19,450 nt of DNA, taken from the NCBI GenBank assembly GCA_964540415.1, contig CAZIMM010000036.1, positions 1 to 19,450 of the forward strand. Direction: 5' to 3'. Source of the DNA: CAZIMM01 sp964540415. Lineage in GTDB: Bacteria > Bacillota > Clostridia > Oscillospirales > Acutalibacteraceae. A model generated the notes under the pieces. That model worked only from the letters and a program-made list of their open reading frames with translations. It was not told the DNA's origin and made no database searches. Numbering within the stretch: position 1 is the stretch's first letter; every line of letters starts with the position of its first letter. Position numbers and translations under genes: made by a program. This document shows positions 13,428 through 19,450 of the stretch, piece after piece.

Positions 13428-16315
13428 CGCCGCCCGCAAACGCCAGATATCTCGTGCAGTCTTACTTCACCTGGGGTGCGGCAAACGGTACAATCGTTCC
13501 GGATGCCTCTATGTTCTGCTTAACGGTTGCCTACTGTCATGACCTTCTGAACGGCACGTCCTTCATGTATATGGACATACCTGCTTCTCTGATTCCGATG
13601 CGTGATGTTGATGTTCATGTGGAAAACGACCAGACAGTCGCGTACGTCTCGAGCTCAACAGAGCCGATTGCCCTGATTTACGGTGTATCGCTGCGAGAGA
13701 ATCTGACAAATGTACGCGACGATTACCCGTACAAAAACGGCAGCCTCTGGGATTTTTACACGAATGCGTGGGAGCCCGAAAATTATCCCGGGAGCATACC
13801 GACATATGCCGAGTATTCTCCGAACGCCGAAAATCCATATTACTATAATCAGTGCGACACTCTGATTTATGTCTATGACGCCGGCACTTCCTCCTATGTT
13901 CCCGCCACATCATATGACGTAAACACAGAATACTATTTTGCAAACACGCATTACGACGAAGACGGAATTCACACAGCTTTTATTAAGCTCGTCAAAAATC
14001 TGGAGCATTTCGGCACAGGCATTTCTGCCGACAGCTTTCTCCATATCGGTGACGACGGCAAGCTTTACAAAAATGAAGGTTCGCCGAATGTTACAAATTT
14101 AAACACGCTTCATGACCTGAAAACCGATTTTGCAGAGGGCAACGCAACGGGCACCGCAGACTACTACAAAAAGGTTTTCCATAATCCGACAGTTGAGGAA
14201 GCGAAGCCCGACAACGCCGTTATTGCAGACGATCTGAAAACCCTGCTCGGCAACAACGGCAAGCTCTCGCTGGATGTTGCCACCATTAAACTTACAAAAA
14301 TCTGGAACGATGCCGGCAACGCACTGGCTCTGCGTCCGTCCGGCGTGACATTTGACGTTTACCGAGATGGCTTGTTTTTTGAAACAATCACAGTCAATCA
14401 GGCAGATTGCACAGTCAGCGGCAACAAATGGGTGTATGAATATCAGGTTCCGTTCGGTTATGACTATACAGTGAGAGAGAAGCCTGTGGATGGCTATGTC
14501 ACAACCTACAGCGAGGACACCTTCACCGTCACAAACACTTCCCTTGTTGAAAACACCGTTGTGCTGGATTACGGCCTGCCCACGACGATTGACCTGCCGT
14601 CATCCTTTGGCAGCGTTGAGGTTGCCGACATCACTCTTGAAGACGACACTCTGAATTTCGGCACAGCCTCTCTCACTTCTTCAAACGATCTGCTCTACAC
14701 TCCCTCCTCAACACAGTGGAACGGATATGACACGGTGAATTACACCGTTACACTCAAAGGTGACGAGTCCGCAAAGATTCCCGGCAAGGTTCACATCATG
14801 CCGGCAACAAATGTCTGTTTTGAGGAAAACTTCATCTCCTTCAACAACGGCGGCACTGCACAATGGACGCAGGCAGGCACTCCCGACACCTCAGCCCGCC
14901 AGGACGGAACGGACACCTATGTGTTCGGCTTCGACTCCTCCTACGTTTCAAACACGTCTTACAGCAACGGCTCGTCAAAAAAGGTCTCCGTCGGTTCTTC
15001 GGATTCGACAGTATGGCCGACCGCAACCTTCACCTTCTTCGGCACGGCAGTTGACATCATTTCCTACACCGGAGGCGGAACAGGCCTTATGGCTGTTTCC
15101 GTCACAAACGCCGATACAGGTGCGAGAATCAAATCCTACGCCGTCAACACGGTTTATGAAGATGCCGGAGCTTACGGCGACATTTATCAGATTCCCGTTC
15201 TGCGCTGCGATATGGCGGCTTACGGGCATTACACCGTCACAATCACAGCTGCGTACTCTCCTTACTTTGACCGCTACAACCGGGGCTCATACGATGTTTA
15301 TCTCGATGCAGTGAGGATTTACAATCCCGCAGGCACACAACTTGCCTCCGGCGCGATTCACGACAAATATCTCGCACTCGATGAACTGAACCCGGTCTAC
15401 AGCCAGCTGCGTGACGCTCTGGTTCACAAAGACGACGGCTTCGCTCTCGACGACACCACATCCGGCATTATGTATGTTGCAAAGGACAGCATTAATCCCG
15501 ATAAGACCGGAGGCATCATTGACGATTTGACATCGGCGCTCACCGACTATGCAGAGCGCGGGCCCAACCACGAGGTCTATCTCAAAAATACAAATGCCAT
15601 TGCTTTCCGTCTGACAGATTTTGAATCAAAGTCAATCCACATCAGTGCAAAAGCACCGGATTGCGACGGAAAGCAGGACAGCGCGGTGCTCACCGTCAAC
15701 GGTCAGCTTGTCGCGCAGGTCAGCAGCGCAACAGAGCAGTATTACGACATCACGGATTATGTCCTGCCCTCCGGCATTGTTGTCATAACAAACTCCGGCA
15801 ACAACATTCTTTCGCTTGTCAACTATAAGATTATCGGCGGAGAACCGGAAAAACAACAGATTGTTTCCGACAGCTTTGCTCTTGAATCGGCGGTTGAAAT
15901 TCTGACCGGCAATGACGGGCCGTCACAGGCCTTTGAGCTCCCGGATTCATTTGTTATCCCGTCCGTTCTCACCTACACGGGCGGTGAATACAAGTTCAAC
16001 CTCACTCTCGACTCCTCGATTTTCTCTGTCGGCAAAGAAAACGGACACTGGGTTGCACACGCCGTTGTTGACATCACCGACAGCCAGATTCAGCAGGCTG
16101 TTGATTCAGCAGGCATCCGCGCAGCATATACGGCAAAGGACGAGCAGCTGAGCGTGACAGTTGAGTGGAATGGTTCAGAGTGGGTTGCACAGGAGCAGAA
16201 TTTTGAGTTCGTTTGCACTCCGGAAAATGTTTCGGAATCGGAAGCGACAACAATCATACGCATCATAATCAACTTTTTCATAAACTTTATAAAGAAATTT
16301 CTCGGAATTGCATAA
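13428..16315 (+). CDS. Large secreted VWA/Cna_B protein, C-terminal part
   Basis: 961 codons after the gap, starting in frame at 13430 (PPANARYLV…) and most simply the continuation of the VWA protein. A Cna_B-type beta sandwich is visible around 14275-14550 (IKLTKIWNDAGNALALRPSG, YDYTVREKPVDGY, DTFTVTNTS). Further beta-rich, Ser/Thr/Asp-rich modules of unknown type follow. The C-terminus has no LPXTG motif. It ends in a hydrophobic, Lys-interrupted tail, IIRIIINFFINFIKKFLG then IA, with only one short membrane-like stretch and no basic stop-transfer tail. It may anchor in or associate with the membrane. The next gene, the RiPP precursor candidate, begins 33 nt downstream with no terminator between them, so co-transcription is likely. 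With the N-terminal part the protein exceeds 1580 residues. Confidence 0.85.
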
Positions 16316-16348
16316 CCTAATCTCAAAAGTCTGAAGGGAGATAAAAAC

Positions 16349-16591
16349 ATGAATGAGCAAAAACTAAAATATGAAAAGCCATCGCTTACTTCTGAAAGCT
16401 TTGAGATTGAGGACACTATATGCTCCGCCTGCGGCACAAAGGCAACCTTTGAGCAAAACAGCTGCCCTGTCAATATCCCGGGGCTCGGAACGGTCTTCAA
16501 TATGGACACCGGCTGCCAGTTCGACATTGACGTAAACATCTGTTACCACATTGCCAACCCCGGAGAAAATGTATTTTCCTCGAATATGTGA
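16349..16591 (+). CDS. Candidate RiPP precursor peptide, 80 residues with five Cys
   Basis: A small protein with a leader-like acidic/aromatic N-terminus (KLKYEKPSLTSESFEIEDTI, residues 5-24) and a Cys-containing core with Cys at 25, 28, 39, 56 and 65. It ends in VFSSNM. The Y(E)KP.L…FE.ED.I pattern is common in small Clostridia peptides next to PqqD/radical SAM genes. GAAGGGAG (16333-16340) stands 8 nt before the ATG, a strong ribosome binding site. The downstream SPASM enzyme and PqqD-like protein make a Cys-based thioether crosslink (sactipeptide or ranthipeptide type) plausible. The terminal Ser77/Ser78 would suit a kinase. A leader cleavage site is not obvious, and no dedicated protease or exporter lies in the window. 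The precursor role is inferred from size and context. Confidence 0.7.
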   Translation: MNEQKLKYEKPSLTSESFEIEDTICSACGTKATFEQNSCPVNIPGLGTVFNMDTGCQFDIDVNICYHIANPGENVFSSNM

Positions 16592-16598
16592 ATTTTAA

Positions 16599-16640
16599 CA
16601 AGGGTTACACTTCGGGAGACTTTTTGAAGTGTGACCCTTG
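16599..16640 (+). promoter_or_regulatory. Hairpin between precursor and biosynthetic genes
   Basis: CAAGGGTTACACTTC (16599-16613) pairs with GAAGTGTGACCCTTG (16626-16640) over 15 bp with one G-U pair, with a 12-nt loop. No T-run follows. Such a hairpin after a precursor usually partly terminates or stabilises the precursor mRNA so that it exceeds the enzyme mRNA. A TATAAT (16649-16654) right after it could be a secondary -10. Confidence 0.7.
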
Positions 16641-16657
16641 CGTTCGGTTATAATATA

Positions 16658-17527
16658 ATGAAAAGCATGTACACAGTTGCAAATGTAAACATTCTCATTG
16701 ACAGCCATGTTGCACTTTCGGAGCATGGCTTTTCGAGTTTATTTGCGGCGGACGCCGATGCTGTCCCGGACTTTGTTTTCACGATATTCAGTTGCCGCTC
16801 GCTGCCCTATGCAGATTTTCCGGATGACAGCATACCGAATCAATCGGCCTTGAGTGTGACCGAACAATACAGAATTGACCGCTGCGGGGACTTTGTTTGC
16901 ACCACATTTTTCAGCCCGAAAAGCGGAGAAAAATACATGCAACTCATTTCGACCCCCGGCAGTCCGAATTTTGAAGTATATCTCGCGGACAGTGAGCTTT
17001 CCTGGGCGGCAGACATGTATTATCTCTGGCCGGTTCTGAATTTGCAATCGCTTCTGCTCAAAAAAAACATGCTGCTCGTTCATGCGGCATACATTGAATA
17101 TCAAAACACCGCCATGATATTCACTGCTCCCTCAAGGGCGGGAAAGACAACCCAGGCAAAGCTCTGGAGAGACAACCTCGGCGCAAGGATAATCAACGGC
17201 GACCGCGCTGTGCTCTCCGTAAGTGAAAAAAGCTGCGTTGCTCACAGTGTTCCGATTTCGGGCACATCGCGGGACTGTGTAAATGCCTCTTTCCCCGTGC
17301 GTGCCATCGCAGTGGTTTCAAAGTCGGGTGAAAACAAGCTTAAGCGGCTCAACGCCGCCGAAGCGTTCAGGGGACTGATTGAGAACTCCGCATTCAACAA
17401 ACGGTCTTCCGATGAGGCATATGCTGCCTTTGACATCGTTTCGCAGATTGCGGACAGTGTGCCCGTGTTTTCTCTTGAATGTCTGCCGGAGCGTTCTGCC
17501 GCGGAACTTCTGCTCGGCAGTCTCTGA
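16658..17527 (+). CDS. HPr-kinase-like ATPase/kinase of a peptide cluster
   Basis: 289 residues. The C-terminal half resembles HPr kinase/PEP carboxykinase-like enzymes found in RiPP clusters: Walker A APSRAGKTT (157-165), IINGDRAVL with Asp182, and PISGTSRDC before a FPVRAIAVVSKSGENKLKRL segment. In the lasso peptide paeninodin a related kinase (PadeK) phosphorylates the precursor's terminal Ser, so phosphorylation of the upstream peptide is a fair hypothesis here. The Walker A lacks the usual GPSGAGKS Gly/Ser pattern but keeps GKT. The start is uncertain. ATG 16658 and ATG 16667 both lack a ribosome binding site. A GTG at 16631 would begin inside the hairpin stem with GGGAG in its loop. The radical SAM gene follows after 25 nt. 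Confidence 0.75.
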   Translation: MKSMYTVANVNILIDSHVALSEHGFSSLFAADADAVPDFVFTIFSCRSLPYADFPDDSIPNQSALSVTEQYRIDRCGDFVCTTFFSPKSGEKYMQLISTPGSPNFEVYLADSELSWAADMYYLWPVLNLQSLLLKKNMLLVHAAYIEYQNTAMIFTAPSRAGKTTQAKLWRDNLGARIINGDRAVLSVSEKSCVAHSVPISGTSRDCVNASFPVRAIAVVSKSGENKLKRLNAAEAFRGLIENSAFNKRSSDEAYAAFDIVSQIADSVPVFSLECLPERSAAELLLGSL

Positions 17528-17552
17528 ATAATTTGCAAAGGACGGTGACGGT

Positions 17553-18707
17553 ATGCCGGGAATTTCAACTGAACCTCAACAGCTGCACAGGCTGTTTCAA
17601 AAAGCTTCACAGCTCGGCACTCCGTTCAGCGGCACGTTTGAGCTGACCGCACGGTGCAATCTTGACTGCGGAATGTGCTATATTCATCGCCGTGAAAACG
17701 ACAGCGCAGCACTTGCACTCGAGCTTCCCGCGTCAAGGTGGATTGACATTGCCCGTCAGTCCGCACAATCGGGCACGTTGCTGATGCTCCTCACAGGCGG
17801 CGAACCGTTTGTTTATCAAGACTTTTTTGAGGTTTACGACGCCTGCCTTGAACTGGGAATGCTCGTTTCAATCAACACAAACGCAACCCACCTTACCGAC
17901 AGTGCAATTGAACAGCTCGCAAAGAATCCGCCCACAAGCATCAACGTTTCGCTTTACGGCGCATCAAACAAGGCCTATGAACGCCAGTGCGGCGGCACGG
18001 GGCTTTTTGACAGAGTGACCGCCTCAATAATAAAACTGCGTGAAAGCAACATCCAGGTGAAAATCAACTACAGCGTCACCGATTGCAACAGTGAGGACAT
18101 GAACGCGATTTTTGATTTTGCCCGTGAGAACAAGCTCAACGTGCGTGCGTCAACCTATATGTTTCCTCCTGCGCGCGCCTGCGGCATCGGGGACTGCGAT
18201 GTCTGTTTTAAGCGGCCGGACGCACGGTCTGCCGGGCAAAACAGCGCCCGAATTGTCAGAACAAGGTATCCGGACGACGCCTTTCTTGAAAGCGCGGCAC
18301 TGATGCGAATGCAGGGCGAAATGAACGGTGAGATAAATTCCTGCATTGAACGCAGCGGCTCACAGGTTGTCTGCCGTGCAGGCTCCTGCACCTACTGGGT
18401 GACCTTTGACGGCAGAATGCTCCCCTGCGGAATGATGAGCAAGCCCGGCGTAAGCCTTTCGGACAACAGCTTTTCGGACGCCTGGGAAAAAATCAAAGCC
18501 GACACTGCAAAAATTGTCCTTCCGGAGAAGTGCAAGAGATGCGATATCCGCTACGCCTGCGAAATGTGCGCCGCCTCATGCTCTGCCGAAACAGGCAGCT
18601 TCGACGGAGTGCCGGAATACCAGTGTGAGAAAACGAGGGCTTTCATCGAGGAAATGAGCAGACTTGAAGCTGAGACTAAGGAGAAAAAACACAATGAAGC
18701 TGACTGA
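17553..18707 (+). CDS. Radical SAM/SPASM peptide maturase
   Basis: 384 residues. The radical SAM cluster motif CNLDCGMCY has Cys35, Cys39 and Cys42, followed by LLTGGEPF (GGE at 82-84) and INTNAT. The C-terminal SPASM domain shows CRAGSC (C274), LPCGMM (C292), CKRCDIRYACEMCAASC (327-343) and C358, enough ligands for two auxiliary [4Fe-4S] clusters. Enzymes of this build generate a 5'-deoxyadenosyl radical and crosslink precursor peptides, often as Cys thioethers. AAAGGA stands 10 nt upstream of the ATG. The gene overlaps the PqqD-like gene by 14 nt, implying coupled translation. The presumed substrate is the 80-residue peptide. An annotation as heme carboxylase or PQQ-type enzyme is possible, but the context favours peptide maturation. 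Confidence 0.88.
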   Translation: MPGISTEPQQLHRLFQKASQLGTPFSGTFELTARCNLDCGMCYIHRRENDSAALALELPASRWIDIARQSAQSGTLLMLLTGGEPFVYQDFFEVYDACLELGMLVSINTNATHLTDSAIEQLAKNPPTSINVSLYGASNKAYERQCGGTGLFDRVTASIIKLRESNIQVKINYSVTDCNSEDMNAIFDFARENKLNVRASTYMFPPARACGIGDCDVCFKRPDARSAGQNSARIVRTRYPDDAFLESAALMRMQGEMNGEINSCIERSGSQVVCRAGSCTYWVTFDGRMLPCGMMSKPGVSLSDNSFSDAWEKIKADTAKIVLPEKCKRCDIRYACEMCAASCSAETGSFDGVPEYQCEKTRAFIEEMSRLEAETKEKKHNEAD

Positions 18708-18960
18708 CAATTACAAAGCACGTGAAGTTATGGGAGAGCTGCTGCTCATCCCGTTCGGCAATGAAATGACTGTGTTCAACGGAATCAAAACACTTAACGG
18801 GGTCGGCAGGCTGATATATGAGTTTGCTGCAGCAGGAGCGGACACCGAAAAAATTGTCGCCGAAATAACCGCGGTTTACGACTGCACACCGGACACCGCC
18901 CGTGCCGATACGGAAGAGTTTCTCGAACTCATGCGCAAAGAGAGAATCATTGAGTATTGA
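18694..18960 (+). CDS. PqqD-like peptide-recognition protein
   Basis: 88 residues with the PqqD/RRE pattern: two N-terminal beta strands (REVMGELLLIPFGNEMTVFN), a helix GVGRLIYEFAAAGAD, then TEKIVAEITAVYDC and a helix ending in MRKERIIEY. Such proteins bind the leader of a precursor peptide and present it to the radical SAM partner. The start at 18694 has AAGGAG (18678-18683) 10 nt upstream. An ATG further up in the same frame (18664) lies within the radical SAM gene without a ribosome binding site. It overlaps the preceding gene by 14 nt. Confidence 0.78.
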   Translation: MKLTDNYKAREVMGELLLIPFGNEMTVFNGIKTLNGVGRLIYEFAAAGADTEKIVAEITAVYDCTPDTARADTEEFLELMRKERIIEY

Positions 18961-18995
18961 CAGCCGCATACCGCTGTTTTTCGATACAAATAAAA

Positions 18996-19042
18996 ATCCC
19001 ACCGGTGCACGATTAATAAATGCACCGATGGGATGTTTTTTT
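18996..19042. terminator. Bidirectional intrinsic terminator
   Basis: ATCCCACCGGTGCA (18996-19009) pairs with TGCACCGATGGGAT (19021-19034) with one mismatch, and T's follow at 19036-19042. On the minus strand ATTTTTATTT follows the same stem. It ends both the RiPP operon and the convergent pduL gene. Confidence 0.92.
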
Positions 19043-19053
19043 ATTGACCTGAC

Positions 19054-19450
19054 TTACAGAATTTCGCCCATAAGGCCCGGGGTTGCACCCGCGGCGTTGG
19101 ACTCGTCCGTGTCAATGTGCATGGCAAGAGCAAACTTCGGGCTGACTCTGACCACAACATCACCGAATATCAGCGAACGGTCTGCTGTTTTTACCTCGAC
19201 TGAGACAATCTGCTTGTCCTCAATGCCGTATTTCGCCGCATCCTCGGGAGTTGCATGGATGTGCCTCTTTGCAACGATAACGCCCTCAGAGATTTCAACC
19301 TCGCCCTTTGGTCCGACAATTTTGCATGCTCCGCTGCCCGCAATGTCACCGCTCTCCTTTACGGGAGCGCTGATACCGATTGAGCGCGCGTCGGAGGCGG
19401 AAAGCTCCACCTGGTTTGCAGGTCTGATGGGGCCGAGGATGGAAACAGCG
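19054..19450 (-). CDS. pduL: PduL-type phosphotransacylase (phosphate propanoyl/acetyltransferase), N-terminus beyond the right edge
   Basis: The minus-strand frame is open from the window edge to TAA at 19054-19056. Residues visible include VSILGPIRPANQVELSASDA, GVIVAKRHIHATPEDAAKYG and FALAMHIDTDESNAAG, the signature blocks of the PTAC/PduL family including the RHIH and MHIDTDE metal-binding motifs. The GTG at 19408 is internal, because family sequence continues upstream of it. PduL moves an acyl group between CoA and phosphate, so it can turn acetyl-CoA from PFOR into acetyl-phosphate for ATP formation or the reverse. No encapsulation peptide or microcompartment genes are visible in the part available. 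It is convergent with the RiPP operon. Confidence 0.93.
   Translation of the reverse strand, partial: AVSILGPIRPANQVELSASDARSIGISAPVKESGDIAGSGACKIVGPKGEVEISEGVIVAKRHIHATPEDAAKYGIEDKQIVSVEVKTADRSLIFGDVVVRVSPKFALAMHIDTDESNAAGATPGLMGEIL

Noticed and set aside
1..19450. CRISPR array or rRNA genes
   Set aside because: No regularly spaced direct repeats with unique spacers and no rRNA signature were seen.

Overview
The window reads as chromosomal DNA of an anaerobic Clostridia, most likely a gut Oscillospirales/Ruminococcaceae-type organism. The basis is a T-box leader, a NifJ-type pyruvate:ferredoxin oxidoreductase, a PduL-type phosphotransacylase, a Cna_B/VWA surface protein and radical-SAM peptide chemistry. 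A run of exactly ten N at 13418-13427 marks a draft (probably metagenome-derived) scaffold gap. The species assignment is inference only.

Region 1 (1-2640) is a decayed accessory region. On the minus strand the window opens with the 5' part of a REP-associated (Y1/HUH) tyrosine transposase that runs off the left edge. A membrane-anchored XRE regulator follows (322-831, minus), then a second, frameshifted transposase remnant on the plus strand (about 1196-1427). The two remnants share an inverted stretch of about 105 bp. Three copies of a 20-22 bp GC-rich imperfect palindrome lie inside the transposase reading frames. Next come a strong GC hairpin (1612-1647), a truncated and frameshifted tyrosine integrase (1643-2465) and a tRNA-Pro(TGG) on the minus strand (2557-2632) with its own promoter and terminator. 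An integrase facing a tRNA 3' end is the usual layout of an integrative element.

Region 2 (2640-3272) has no gene. It holds a short tandem repeat and nested hairpins.

Region 3 (3273-11114) is a three-gene operon behind a near-consensus promoter and a textbook T-box leader. Gene 1 is a LeuA-like protein that has lost all three metal ligands of the catalytic site but keeps the leucine-type regulatory domain. Gene 2 is a fusion of a xylose-isomerase-like TIM barrel with a complete acyl-CoA/AMP ligase. Gene 3 is nifJ. The genes are tightly packed (TGATG overlap, then 22 nt), so they probably serve one amino-acid-responsive pathway whose substrate cannot be read from the sequence.

Region 4 (11115-19042) holds a large secreted VWA plus Cna_B protein split by the assembly gap. 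It is followed 33 nt later by a small RiPP locus: an 80-residue five-cysteine precursor candidate, a conserved hairpin, an HPr-kinase-like ATPase, a radical SAM/SPASM enzyme and a PqqD-like recognition protein. A bidirectional terminator closes it. The best candidate for an undescribed system is this kinase-radical SAM peptide cluster, possibly linked to the giant adhesin-like protein.

Region 5 (19054-19450, minus) is a convergent pduL-like gene cut by the right edge.
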